From the NCBI GenBank assembly GCA_002413455.1, contig DHXA01000002.1, positions 10,676 through 65,369 on the forward strand: DNA of 54,694 nucleotides, written 5' to 3'. This DNA comes from Rhodanobacter sp. UBA5168 (GTDB lineage Bacteria > Pseudomonadota > Gammaproteobacteria > Xanthomonadales > Rhodanobacteraceae). The notes beneath the pieces are model-generated. The model searched no databases. It saw only the letters and a program-made list of their open reading frames with translations, and was not told where the DNA came from. The position numbers and the translations under genes are program-made. Shown here one piece after another: positions 9,376 to 18,249 of this stretch (its first letter is position 1; the number at the start of each line of letters is the position of its first letter).

Positions 9376-10722
9376 TTAGTGAGGTGCCGCCTTCTGCATT
9401 CTCCGCGCCGATTTCAGACGTGACAACTGTTCTTCGTACGCGCGCGCGAATTCATCGCCGAACAATCGGCGAAAGCATTCATCGGGATCGCGTGACAGCC
9501 CGTCGAAGTTCTCGCGGTACTTGTCCCAGTATTTGCCCTTGCCGGCGAACGCCGAACGCTTCGACGAGCCATCCGCTTCCAGCTCGAACCGATCCGGGTT
9601 GAAATGCACCAGCAGCGACTCGAACGCTGCGCGCACGCCGGCGAGCATCGCCATCTGATGGCAGCGTATATCGTCGAAGGCATCCTCGAACGCGGCCGTA
9701 CCCGACATGAAGGCGCCGTTGGACGGCGCCATGATCTTCTGCAGCGCCTCGTCCGGATTCGGCGCGAATTTCAACGGATTGTTCTCCGAGCGCTGAATGA
9801 TCGTGACCGGCAGGCGGAACGTGTTCTTGATCTCGGCACGGGCGCGCAACACATCCATCACGCCATCGACGACGACGCGGAAGATCTGGTCGACATCCGA
9901 CGGCAGCGCCGCCGAGCCAGTCGCCTCTGCGACAGCAGAGGCGGGAGCATGAGGCGAATGCGTTGACGCAGCGACCGGTGGCGCCACAACCGCGGCGGGC
10001 GGAACCGGCGAGCGGGGTGTCGGCGGCGGCGCGAAATCGCCCATCGTCAGGTCCCAGTTTTCCGGGAGCGCATTGGCTTGCCGCTGATCGGTCGTCATCG
10101 GCGGATGGAAATAGTCTTCGGTACTGGCCGAGTGGTTCCAGCTCGAGCTGGCGTTGCCCGTGGTGGCCCCGGACAGTAGTCCGGACGATGTGTCGACCGA
10201 GCCCAGGAAGCTCAACGGATCGAGCTCTCCACCCGCCTGTGCGCCGATGGCACCGGGGATCAGGCCCGCATCCATTGGCGTGGCTGCCGCTGGTGGACAT
10301 ACGGCAGCCCGCGGCGCCGGATCGATCAGGTCAAAATCCAGTGGGTCAACGGGCGCGGCTGCCGGCGCCGACGAATCGGGCGCCGCCGCCGCGACGGTGG
10401 CTGCCTGCAGGTGGACTTCGACCTCGAAGGTGTCAATCAGCAGCCGGTCGCCGTCTTTCAGCGCCGAGGGATCGCCCTTGATCAGCGGGGCATCGTTCAG
10501 CAGCATGCCGTTGGTGCTGCGGTCCTCGATGAAGTACATGCCATTGAGGTAGCGGATCATCGCGTGAACGCGAGATACCCCGGAAGCACTCAGCACCCAG
10601 TCGCAGTCCTCCGAACGACCGATGCTGCCGCCCACGGCCTCAAACGTCTTGCGGCTTCGACTGCCGAACTGGGCAGCATGGCGGCCGGCAACTGCGAGGA
10701 TCAGGCTCTGCGACATCGACAC
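9376..10722 (-). CDS. tagH: TagH (Fha/ImpI), FHA-domain T6SS activator
   Basis: 448 aa. An N-terminal FHA domain (about residues 15-105) shows GRSEDCDW, SGVSRVHAMI and DRSTNGMLLND, with the phospho-Thr-binding Arg/Ser and the STNG turn intact. A Pro/Ala-rich linker of about 150 residues follows. The C-terminal TagH domain (about 265-440) includes RSENNPLKF and YWDKYRENFDGLSRDP. By family it binds phosphorylated PpkA or is itself phosphorylated, promoting secretion. The start is GTG at 10722 (AGGGG about 10 bp upstream) or ATG at 10716. It opens the tagH-tssK-tssL-tssM-tagF-pppA-ppkA run. Confidence 0.93.
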   Translation of the reverse strand: MSMSQSLILAVAGRHAAQFGSRSRKTFEAVGGSIGRSEDCDWVLSASGVSRVHAMIRYLNGMYFIEDRSTNGMLLNDAPLIKGDPSALKDGDRLLIDTFEVEVHLQAATVAAAAPDSSAPAAAPVDPLDFDLIDPAPRAAVCPPAAATPMDAGLIPGAIGAQAGGELDPLSFLGSVDTSSGLLSGATTGNASSSWNHSASTEDYFHPPMTTDQRQANALPENWDLTMGDFAPPPTPRSPVPPAAVVAPPVAASTHSPHAPASAVAEATGSAALPSDVDQIFRVVVDGVMDVLRARAEIKNTFRLPVTIIQRSENNPLKFAPNPDEALQKIMAPSNGAFMSGTAAFEDAFDDIRCHQMAMLAGVRAAFESLLVHFNPDRFELEADGSSKRSAFAGKGKYWDKYRENFDGLSRDPDECFRRLFGDEFARAYEEQLSRLKSARRMQKAAPH

Positions 10723-11096
10723 GCTCGTATTTCCCCTGCAACTGTCAACGAACCAGGACAGCGATGAATGAATCGCGCTTACTCATGCAACGGGTCAGCG
10801 TGGAATCCGGATGGCCACCCGAATGATTGCTCGCAAACGACCGAAGTTCCGCGACTGTTGCGGGTCGAGCATACGGCCCTTGCAGCGCCACCTGATCATC
10901 CTCTGCCCCAGCATGACCAGACGCACCGATGGCCGACCGATGCATCCCCACGCCCCGCGGAAACCCCGTTATCCCCGAGCCGCAAACCCCGACAACGCTT
11001 GTTGTTGAGCCCATCGGACGCGATGAAACTGCGGTTCGCAATCCTATCGCCCATCCGCGCAGCGGGCAAGCTTCCGAAAGGCTTGCCAGGATCGGC
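10723..11096. other. Gap with no convincing gene; small hairpin after the DUF6931-like gene
   Basis: 374 bp between tagH and the upstream gene. No frame has a family-like protein or a good ribosome binding site. A stem GGCAAGC / GCTTGCC (11065-11071 and 11081-11087) lies just past the stop of the upstream gene but has no U-tract, so it may stabilise or partly attenuate the message. The rest could hold a promoter for tagH onward, but no clear -35/-10 was seen. Confidence 0.5.
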
Positions 11097-11645
11097 TCAA
11101 GCAGCGCCAGAAGTGGCTCCGCCAGCGTTGAGAAGGACCATTGCCGGCTCGATGTAGCCGGCGCGGCGGGCCTCGAACTTGTCGATCACCAGTGCCGCCA
11201 GCATATTGACCCCGGCCACCACGGCACACGCCGTAAGATGATCTGCCGGAGGCACCGGCGTCTCCTGCGATGCCGGTGCCAGGCTGCCGCCCGACCACCC
11301 GGCAGCGGCAGCCAACCACGCGCCCGGCGATTTGTAGCCGCCAGCGTTGGCGAATTCGAATGCTGCGCGCCGATTGCTCTCGTTCGGTTCCCGCACCCAC
11401 CTTTCCGCCAGCGAGGCACCCGCCTTGTCCTCGGGGCTCAGCGGCTGGTCGCGCGCGCACTGGCACAGCCAGGCTACGGCATAGCGCTTGGGCAACAGCC
11501 GCGCAAGCAGCTTCAGCGCATCCTGCACCTGGCCTGCACCCACCAGGGTCTGAACCGCTACCTGTGGCGTCATGTCGGCCTTGAGCATCGCGCTGGCCGA
11601 CGCGGACAATTCCATCTGCATGGATGCTTGCAACACTGCGGACAT
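11097..11645 (-). CDS. T6SS-associated protein of the DUF6931 type
   Basis: 182 aa, function unknown. The N-terminal half is helical, with LVGAGQVQDALKLLARLLPKR followed by the pattern AVAWLCQCAR. The centre has AAFEFANAGGYKSPGAWLAAAAGWSGGSLAP and the C-terminus has a hydrophobic helix (AVVAGVNMLAALVI). It resembles small proteins found next to vgrG in other T6SS loci and now grouped as DUF6931; that is family recollection, not a search. The ATG at 11645 has a good Shine-Dalgarno (GGGAGA) and lies 16 bp after the vgrG stop, so the two are co-expressed. A spike-loading or accessory role is inference. Confidence 0.72.
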   Translation of the reverse strand: MSAVLQASMQMELSASASAMLKADMTPQVAVQTLVGAGQVQDALKLLARLLPKRYAVAWLCQCARDQPLSPEDKAGASLAERWVREPNESNRRAAFEFANAGGYKSPGAWLAAAAGWSGGSLAPASQETPVPPADHLTACAVVAGVNMLAALVIDKFEARRAGYIEPAMVLLNAGGATSGAA

Positions 11646-11661
11646 CTGCGTGTTCTCCCGC

Positions 11662-13674
11662 TTACCCGATCATGATGATGGCGCCGGACACCTGCGTCAT
11701 CGCATCGCCTTTCAGCGTCAGCATCGGCCCTTTCATGGTGGCCATTGCGCCACCGGCGACTTCGAGCATCGCGTCCGAGTGCATCTTCAGGGACGCACCC
11801 GCGCCGATGTCCATGGTGGCGCCGGCCTTGATGCCAACTTCCACCTGGCCTTCCACTTTTACTCCCATGCTGCCGCTGACCTTGATGTTGACGCCCTTGA
11901 TCTCGATGGATCCATCGCTTTTCATCACGATGCTGGAGGCACCGGTGACCAGTTCGATTTCGGTGCCCGCGCTGAGCTTGAACTTCTGACCGATCGTGGT
12001 CGTGGCATTCTGGGTTACGTCGAGTTTGTCGTCGTTGCCGACGGTGAGCTTGCGATCGTGCTTGATGTTCTCGGTCTGGTCGTTCTTGATGTTGACGGTT
12101 TCGTCGTGGTCGATGTCGACGAAGTGGTCGTTCTCCACCTCCTCGCGCATGTCCTTTTGCGCGTGCAGAAACAGCTCCTCGCTGCCCTTCTTGTCCTCAA
12201 AGCGGATCTCGTTGAAGTCCGCTGCGGCGCCACCTTCATGGCTGCGGCTCTTGATGCCGCTCTGCGTCTTGTTGTCCGGCAGGCTGTACGGCGGCATGTT
12301 GTCGGCGTTGTAGACGCTGCCGATGATCAGTGGCCGATCCGGATCGCCCTCAAGAAAACTGATCACCACTTCCTGGCCAACCCGCGGGATGTGCACCGCG
12401 CCCCAGTTCTTGCCAGCCCACGACGAGGCCACCCGTACCGGGCATGAAATGTGCGCATTCTTCTTGTCCGGCTTGTTCCAGTGAAAGGTCACCTGGACGC
12501 GTCCGTACTTGTCCACCGAGATATCTTCGGCCGTGTCGCTACCTGCCACCACAGCCGTTTGCAAACCCACGATCATCGGTTTTACAGCGCTCGGCATGGT
12601 GCGGAACGGCTGCCCGCTTCGGATCACGGAAAAATGGCAGGAGAACAGTTCGCCGCCCTGTTGCCCGGAAACGTTCGAGGCATTTTCGACATGAATGCTC
12701 GAACCGGTGATCAGGTATTCCTTGTTCAACTCGCTGCGCGGGAATTTCGCCAGCTTGAACAGCGCACCGGTCAGCAATCCGCAAGCATCGGTCGAACCGG
12801 AGCATTGCGACTGCGCCACGTTGATCGCTTCCAGGCGAACCTGGGCATATTGCTTGCCGGCGTCACTCAGTTCATGGTCTCCCGGAAAATCGAATGATTC
12901 GAGCCCGGGAACGGCATGGTTGTCGTCCGCATTGGCGATCGTCTGCATCCCCAGCAAGGATGTTTTCGGTTTCAACGGATCGTAGTCGGTCAGCGAATAC
13001 TTGGTCGTCTGCACCGAACGCGCCGAGGCAAAGTCCAGGATGGACGCTTCGGCGGTTCCACGATTCTCGGCCGATTGCGGCCGATACGGCAGTTCGGCAA
13101 AACCGCTCGTGGTGGCGTGGGCACCCAGCGAGTCCGCCAGCACCATGGTATGCACGCCATCGCTATGCTGGAAGAAGTAATAGATGCCCTCCTGCTCCAT
13201 CAGACGGCTGATGAAGTTGAAGTAATCCTCGCGGTACTGCACACAGTATTCCCGCTCCGGATAACTCCCACTCAGGCTCAACTTGACATCGCTGTAGCCG
13301 ACCTCGGCAAGAATCGCCTTGACGATGTCCGGTACCGACATGCTGGTGTAGATGCGGCAATCCACCTTGTGCAACAACAGCCATGCCTTGGGCACCAGCG
13401 TCACCGAATACTCGGCGTAACGACCCTCTTTGAAACTCTCGAATCCAGTCTGGGAAATTTCCGAAACCATGCCACTGAAATGACGGGTGTAGTCGTCTGT
13501 CTTCAGCGCAACGGTCATCGTGCTACCCAGCAGCGGCAGGAGATTGACCTCACTGTCCTTGCTGATCAGTTTCAGCTGGTAGGAAAAAAGCTTTCCCAGC
13601 TGCTCGCTGCCCGACAAGCTTGCGGGCAGCAACTTGTCACCGAGGTCTGACTTCAGTGTCATTCGATGCGTCAT
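11662..13674 (-). CDS. vgrG: VgrG (TssI), T6SS spike protein
   Basis: 670 aa. The N-terminal gp27-like region (about 1-370) includes YCVQYREDYFNFISRLMEQE and GIYYFFQH. The gp5-like OB fold (about 385-470) includes DKYGRVQVTFHW, CPVRVASSWAG, IPRVGQEVVISFLEGDPDRP and IIGSVYN. The C-terminal beta-prism (about 490-670) is made of short repeats such as HDETVNIKNDQTENIK. There is no extra toxin domain, since the protein ends right after the beta-prism (AIIMIG), so cargo must ride on PAAR or on adaptors. It lies between the TPR-methyltransferase and the DUF6931-like gene. Confidence 0.97.
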   Translation of the reverse strand: MTHRMTLKSDLGDKLLPASLSGSEQLGKLFSYQLKLISKDSEVNLLPLLGSTMTVALKTDDYTRHFSGMVSEISQTGFESFKEGRYAEYSVTLVPKAWLLLHKVDCRIYTSMSVPDIVKAILAEVGYSDVKLSLSGSYPEREYCVQYREDYFNFISRLMEQEGIYYFFQHSDGVHTMVLADSLGAHATTSGFAELPYRPQSAENRGTAEASILDFASARSVQTTKYSLTDYDPLKPKTSLLGMQTIANADDNHAVPGLESFDFPGDHELSDAGKQYAQVRLEAINVAQSQCSGSTDACGLLTGALFKLAKFPRSELNKEYLITGSSIHVENASNVSGQQGGELFSCHFSVIRSGQPFRTMPSAVKPMIVGLQTAVVAGSDTAEDISVDKYGRVQVTFHWNKPDKKNAHISCPVRVASSWAGKNWGAVHIPRVGQEVVISFLEGDPDRPLIIGSVYNADNMPPYSLPDNKTQSGIKSRSHEGGAAADFNEIRFEDKKGSEELFLHAQKDMREEVENDHFVDIDHDETVNIKNDQTENIKHDRKLTVGNDDKLDVTQNATTTIGQKFKLSAGTEIELVTGASSIVMKSDGSIEIKGVNIKVSGSMGVKVEGQVEVGIKAGATMDIGAGASLKMHSDAMLEVAGGAMATMKGPMLTLKGDAMTQVSGAIIMIG

Positions 13675-13892
13675 CTACGATCCCCCAGCGAGCCCGCCAC
13701 AGCGTTCTTGCGATCTTCTCTATGTACCATATTATCGTGCCTTCAAGCCCTTCGAGCCCTTCGAGTTGCAGCACGCCACCGGCGGCCCATGCCCCGGCTT
13801 GTCCGCCATGGCAAGCACCTTGCATTCGTGACCGCTGCGCACACCCATGAGTCCGCACAACGGCGAACGCATCCCTGAATTTGGCTCCGATC

Positions 13893-15371
13893 CTATCCGC
13901 CCTGACGCGCACTCCTGCGCGCCAACACTACCCAGCCAGCCACCGGCCTGCCCATTTCCTTGCGCATGGCCGCTTCGGCAATGGTCACCTCGCCGAAGCC
14001 AACCGAACCCAGCACCTGCTCCACGTAGTGGCGTGCGTGACGGTAGCGACCGCTGCTGGACAGTTCGGCACCAACCGCTTCGCCATCCATCGCTTCCAAC
14101 GTGAAGGCTACCCAGCCACCCGGCCGCAACGCAGAGTACGCCCCGGACAGTACCGCCAGCAGATCGCCGAAGTAGACCAGCGTGTCGGCGGACAACACAA
14201 CATCCCATGTCGCCGGGTTGTCCTGCAGATACGCCGTGAGTTCGGCCACCATCAGCGCATCGTAATTGCCGCGCAGACGGGCCTTCTCGATCATTCCCCC
14301 GGACAGATCCACGCCATCAAGGCGCTGCGCATGCGACCTGATCAGCGGACCGCACAAGCCGGTACCGCATCCGGCATCGAGCACATCGAGCATGCCGGTG
14401 GGCACCGCCAATACGCCGAGCAGCGCATCCACCAGTATTTGCGGCGCGTGATAGTCCAGATTCTTCAGCAGTTGCTCGTCAAAGCTGTCGGCAAATCCGT
14501 CGAACACATGGCGCACGTAGGCATCGTCCGCCCGCAGCGGCGCTGCGGCACCTCCGCAGGCGGCAAGCATATGCCGTGGCACGGGATTGTTCGGTTCACG
14601 ACCGAGCCAGTCACGATAAACCCCGATCGCCTCATCGTACCGATCGAGCGTATAGAGCATGACGCCGAGCGCATCGAGTGCACTCACGTTCATGCTGTCG
14701 CACCGAATTGCACTCCTGAAACAGGCGATGGCCCGTTCCATATCCTCGATCTCACATCCATACCTGCGCAGGTGTACGCCCATCAAATAGTGCGCGCGCC
14801 CCAACTGCGGCGCCTGCGCGATCAGCGCGCTGCAAACCTGCAGCGCGTCCTCCGGACGCTGCTGTGCCTCCAGCACCACAACCAGATTGCCCAACGCATC
14901 CTGGTGATGTGCATTGCAGGCCAAAGCACTTCGATAACACGCCTCGGCCTCGGCGAGGTTGCCGGTTTCCTTGTGGACATTGCCAAGATTGTTATGCGCG
15001 TCGGCATGTTGCGGAGTGACCCGAAGCGCCATCCGGATCAACCTGATGGCCTCCTCGCTACGACCACGCTGATGGCACAGCACACCGAGAAAATGCAGCG
15101 CGTCAGGTTGGCCAGCCTTCATCTGCAGCGCCCGGTGATAAAGCGTCTCCGCCGTATCCAGCTCACCACCCTGATGCGCCTCGATCGCCCGGCGCACCGT
15201 GATCAGTACGCCGGAGCCTGGATCGGTTGCGCGATACTGGCGCCTGACCCGGCCAGATGACGTCCGCTTCAAGCGGGCGCCCACGCGCAATCCGCAAACG
15301 ACCTGTGCTGTCCCCTCATCGGATATCCCCCTTTTTCTGGTGACGCCATGATCCACGTTTCGTCGATTCAC
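13893..15371 (-). CDS. TPR-repeat SAM-dependent methyltransferase (COG4976-like)
   Basis: Up to 492 aa from a GTG at 15371. The first 55 residues are Arg-rich and unlike the family, so the true start may be the GTG at 15197 (residue 59, VRRAIEAHQGGEL). Tetratricopeptide repeats fill about residues 60-270 (AETLYHRALQ, DAHNNLGNVHKETGNLAEAEACY, DEAIGVYRDWLG). A class I methyltransferase domain follows, with motif I DVLDAGCGTGLCG near 328 and LDGVDLSGGMIEKAR. The substrate is unknown. Its position between PAAR (34 bp upstream) and vgrG on the same strand suggests it acts on a spike or cargo protein, but that is inference. Confidence 0.85.
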   Translation of the reverse strand: MNRRNVDHGVTRKRGISDEGTAQVVCGLRVGARLKRTSSGRVRRQYRATDPGSGVLITVRRAIEAHQGGELDTAETLYHRALQMKAGQPDALHFLGVLCHQRGRSEEAIRLIRMALRVTPQHADAHNNLGNVHKETGNLAEAEACYRSALACNAHHQDALGNLVVVLEAQQRPEDALQVCSALIAQAPQLGRAHYLMGVHLRRYGCEIEDMERAIACFRSAIRCDSMNVSALDALGVMLYTLDRYDEAIGVYRDWLGREPNNPVPRHMLAACGGAAAPLRADDAYVRHVFDGFADSFDEQLLKNLDYHAPQILVDALLGVLAVPTGMLDVLDAGCGTGLCGPLIRSHAQRLDGVDLSGGMIEKARLRGNYDALMVAELTAYLQDNPATWDVVLSADTLVYFGDLLAVLSGAYSALRPGGWVAFTLEAMDGEAVGAELSSSGRYRHARHYVEQVLGSVGFGEVTIAEAAMRKEMGRPVAGWVVLARRSARQGG

Positions 15372-15404
15372 CCCGGCGCCATTCGTGACTGGCCCGCGCT
15401 CCGC

Positions 15405-15692
15405 TCAGCTGATCAGGACCTTGGGGCAGCCGAGGACGATGGTTCCGCCATGAGCAGTCGGATCCCCCATGCGCGCCGCCGGCAAGCCAGCGATGAGGAC
15501 CTTGGTGGATCCCATGGCGATGACGTCGGGTGGGCCCACACAGGTCACCATGTCGGTAGCCCGCGCGGCGGGCAGAGCGCCGATCAGCACGGTGGGTGCG
15601 CCAGGCGCCAGAATTGGACCGCCGACGTGCGGCACCACGCCGGTGACCATCGGGCAGACATGCATGTCGGTAAGTCGTGCGGCTGGGGGCAT
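15405..15692 (-). CDS. PAAR-domain T6SS spike tip protein
   Basis: 95 aa starting at the ATG at 15692 (MPPAARLTDMHVCP). It is a stand-alone PAAR cone: repeated PAAR-type turns (PPAARLTD, LPAARATDMVTC, LPAARMGD) and His/Cys residues placed for zinc binding (H11, C13, C51, H81). It ends in GCPKVLIS with no toxin extension. It sharpens the VgrG trimer and can carry effectors non-covalently. An upstream in-frame reading of 134 more codons is low-complexity Arg/His/Gln-rich and overlaps the preceding gene in another frame, so it was left out. Confidence 0.93.
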   Translation of the reverse strand: MPPAARLTDMHVCPMVTGVVPHVGGPILAPGAPTVLIGALPAARATDMVTCVGPPDVIAMGSTKVLIAGLPAARMGDPTAHGGTIVLGCPKVLIS

Positions 15693-15820
15693 GATCAATG
15701 ACCTGGATGGACTCGGTAACAGCGGCTCAATGTTACGCCTTTGGCGTTTTTGGGAGCAGGCCACATTTTCGGCTTTGCTGCCTCGGTCAAGCGAGCGAGT
15801 ATCCGCAATTCTGGCCCGCA

Positions 15821-16858
15821 TCATGACAAACCGATCTGCTTGAGCGCCTTGCTCTTTATCCCCGCGAAGAAGCCCTTCTTGGCATGTGTGCCCTTGTCGC
15901 CGCCGAGACCCTCCAACTGCAGGCGCGAGCTGCCGATGTTCCTGGTGGCGATCTTGAGCATGGGATCCATCTGCCTCTTCTTCATCAGCTCGACCTTGTC
16001 CATCCAGCCCGGCAATCCGATGTCGGCGATGAACATGTTGGCGACGGCCGACGTGTCCGCGCAGGTGAGCAGGTAGCAGCCAAGGATCGGGCACTCGTTG
16101 AACACCATCAGGTCCAGCGAATTCGGCGCTGCCAGCCGCTTGTTGCCGGCGCGCATGTCCTTGATGTCCAGACCCAGGCCGTACAGCTGCAAGCCCAGGC
16201 TGGCCAGCGAATTGGCGATGCCGATGCCGGCCGTGGTGGCCGTGCCGAAGTCCGCGAAAAGTCCGCCGATCTTGGCGCCGGTGGCTAGCGCCTGCTGCCC
16301 CATTTGCACCGAGTGTTTGGCGAGATCGCGTTTGATGATGAGCTGGATCGCCTCCACCGCCGCGCTGGGGTCGCCCAGACGGAAACCGGCCTTGTAGTCG
16401 TCGCTCTTGTACAGGTGATAGCCGTCTTCGGCCACGGCCTTGCCGGCCTTGGCCAGCTTCACGCCGCTGGTCACCACGCCAAGAATCGGGGTGATCTCAT
16501 GCACCAGGTTCGCCAGTACCTCACCGGTGATCGCCGCAATCACCTCGTGGATGTTGTCCACATCGGCACATTCCACGATGAAGTTCTGCACTGCATCCTT
16601 CATGCCCGGCACGCTTGCCACCGTGCTGGCGGCCTTGCCGCCTTTCGCCAGCTTGTTGCCCGACGAGACAATCTTCTTGCCCGTGGACAGCACCTGCTTG
16701 GCCGTGGACAGCTGACTGCTGGTGCCAAACTTCAGTTTGGTGCCGCCGAACATGTTGACGACCAGTTGCTGGCGCGCGCGCGCCAGTTCGCCCATGGCCT
16801 TGAACTCGCCCATGCTCAATGGTTTGGATGGCAAGCCTGTATCCCCCGATACCCGCAT
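15821..16858 (-). CDS. Unknown protein in the T6SS cargo block, Gly/Ala-rich helices
   Basis: 345 aa, no family recognised. The N-terminal part is rich in Lys/Gly/Ser (QVLSTGKKIVSSGNKLAKGG). The middle carries long Gly/Ala-rich hydrophobic stretches (ITPILGVVTSGVKLAKAGKAV at about 119-139; GGLFADFGTATTAGIGIANS at about 199-218, then LASLGLQLYGLGL). The C-terminal third is mixed, with three Cys close together (FNECPILGCYLLTCAD), and ends in a basic tail (KKGFFAGIKSKALKQIG). No signal peptide. It sits between the 382-aa unknown and PAAR, all on one strand, so a T6SS cargo or adaptor is plausible. A pore-forming role is only a guess from the hydrophobic pattern. Confidence 0.78.
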   Translation of the reverse strand: MRVSGDTGLPSKPLSMGEFKAMGELARARQQLVVNMFGGTKLKFGTSSQLSTAKQVLSTGKKIVSSGNKLAKGGKAASTVASVPGMKDAVQNFIVECADVDNIHEVIAAITGEVLANLVHEITPILGVVTSGVKLAKAGKAVAEDGYHLYKSDDYKAGFRLGDPSAAVEAIQLIIKRDLAKHSVQMGQQALATGAKIGGLFADFGTATTAGIGIANSLASLGLQLYGLGLDIKDMRAGNKRLAAPNSLDLMVFNECPILGCYLLTCADTSAVANMFIADIGLPGWMDKVELMKKRQMDPMLKIATRNIGSSRLQLEGLGGDKGTHAKKGFFAGIKSKALKQIGLS

Positions 16859-16973
16859 TTGAGAGTGCGTTGATTGGAATTCCGTCTATCCACGCCGGAA
16901 CAGGAAACCCGATTCCGTTATCGCCATTCCTGTCATCGTCAACAGCTGTAAACACCACAGCCAAGGTTTCGCC

Positions 16974-18122
16974 TTATTGGGTCAACTTCACTTTGGCAAC
17001 AGCCGGCTCGGAGGGCAGGCCTGGAGCCAGCTCCAATGCCTGGGTCCGTATCAGATCGAAAACGTCGCTGCGCGATGGGAAATTGGGCAATTGCTGGGCA
17101 AGCGCGAGCATGTCGACCGCCCGTCCGAAACGCGATTGTCGAAGAATGTTCTTTTCCCACGTCTGCTCGAACAACAGACATCCGGCAGGTTGGCTGTTTT
17201 CAAAGAAAACCACGAAATGGCTCATTTCCGATTCAGCGTCATTCAATGCCGCGACGACAGCATCCAGCTCAGGGGGAACGCCATCGGGAAGAAGTGTGGT
17301 GTAGAAACCGATGTGGTAATCGATGATGCGGTTCAGCGACAGCGTCAACGCCACCTCGAGAAGTGTGTGATGTGCGTTGTAGACGAGCGTGGCAAGCGGC
17401 AGCAGGTAGTACGCCGAGTGCAGAATGTCCGAGCCCCAGCGCTCGAGGATGGAGGCGCCTTCAGCCGTGCTGCCAGAAATATCCGCTCCGCGCAGCAGCC
17501 CGAACAGGCGATCAAGCTTCAATACGGTGCTGCCTTCGAGCGAGCGCTTGCCGGCAATCCCCGGCGTACTGGCTGGCCCCAGCCGCTCCGCAATATGCGT
17601 TTCCATGGGCGCCGTCCAGCTGCCGCGGTATCGGCCACCGGGCTCCTGTTTCCATACCGCTCGTTGCGCTTCGCCGGCATAGCGGTCTGCCCAGCCATTT
17701 CCGTTCTTTACCGGCTTCTCCGGCGTGACACCGACCTTGTAGGCGCCCTGCACTTCGTTCGCCGGCCAGTTGCCTCCCTGCGTGCCACCCCCGGCCAGCA
17801 CCCATTCGCCGCAGATGTATATGATGTCGGCGATATCGCTGGGCGTGAGCCTCGCGGACTTCGCCAGGATGTCATCCAGCGAGGCGAATCGCTTGATCTT
17901 GAAAATATCGAGGATCTGGCATTCACCCAGTACCTTTTTCAGCGGCAGATCCTGATGCTGGATCATTTCCTGAACCACGCGCGCACCTACCGTCTGCAGG
18001 TTTCGTAGCGCCACACCTTCGGAGAAAGCCCCGTACAACCGTTGCGCGAGCCGCTGTTCGGCGATCTGCCGGGTGCGGCAGAGCAGGTCGATTGCACGTG
18101 CATCGGTGATCAGTTTGGCCAT
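16974..18122 (-). CDS. Unknown protein in the T6SS cargo block
   Basis: 382 aa starting at the ATG at 18122. No family recognised. The N-terminal 100 residues are mostly alpha-helical (ARAIDLLCRTRQIAEQRLAQ). A loop region at about 105-180 is rich in Gly, Trp and Pro (AGGGTQGGNWPANEVQGAYK). The C-terminal half is helical again, with ERWGSDILHSAYYLLPLATL and VALTLSLNRIIDYHIGFYTT. No signal peptide or clear membrane span. It lies 127 bp after the ADP-ribosyltransferase-like gene and 115 bp before the 345-aa gene, so it could be an immunity, chaperone or cargo protein. The sequence alone does not decide. Confidence 0.78.
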   Translation of the reverse strand: MAKLITDARAIDLLCRTRQIAEQRLAQRLYGAFSEGVALRNLQTVGARVVQEMIQHQDLPLKKVLGECQILDIFKIKRFASLDDILAKSARLTPSDIADIIYICGEWVLAGGGTQGGNWPANEVQGAYKVGVTPEKPVKNGNGWADRYAGEAQRAVWKQEPGGRYRGSWTAPMETHIAERLGPASTPGIAGKRSLEGSTVLKLDRLFGLLRGADISGSTAEGASILERWGSDILHSAYYLLPLATLVYNAHHTLLEVALTLSLNRIIDYHIGFYTTLLPDGVPPELDAVVAALNDAESEMSHFVVFFENSQPAGCLLFEQTWEKNILRQSRFGRAVDMLALAQQLPNFPSRSDVFDLIRTQALELAPGLPSEPAVAKVKLTQ

Positions 18123-18249
18123 ACCGCGCTCCCTCGTTGCCTGAAACAGGTTCGATCAATAACCCCATAGGGCAATGCCATATCAACCTACGGCGCGATC
18201 CATCCGATCGGAACCCGCCACAGCTTCCGCATCGGGCTTCTCTGCGGCT

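Noticed and set aside
10745..11041. Possible 98-aa gene on the minus strand between the DUF6931-like gene and tagH
   Set aside because: No Shine-Dalgarno, no family-like pattern, low-complexity composition.
13720..13740. Sigma-54-like site (GGCACG...) before vgrG on the minus strand
   Set aside because: The -12 GC element is missing at the required spacing.
13637..13912. Possible 91-aa gene before vgrG with LEGLEGLEG
   Set aside because: It overlaps vgrG and the methyltransferase ends, and the repeat comes from a 9-bp tandem repeat of the CTTCGAGCC type (13741-13767), not from a protein family.
15731..15754. Small plus-strand hairpin with T-run (ACGCC-TTT-GGCGT-TTTT)
   Set aside because: Only a 5-bp stem and no plus-strand gene ends there; it lies in the leader of PAAR.
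15693..16094. Longer PAAR protein with about 134 extra N-terminal residues
   Set aside because: The extra part is Arg/His/Gln-rich and overlaps the 345-aa gene in another frame; the family start is the ATG at 15692.
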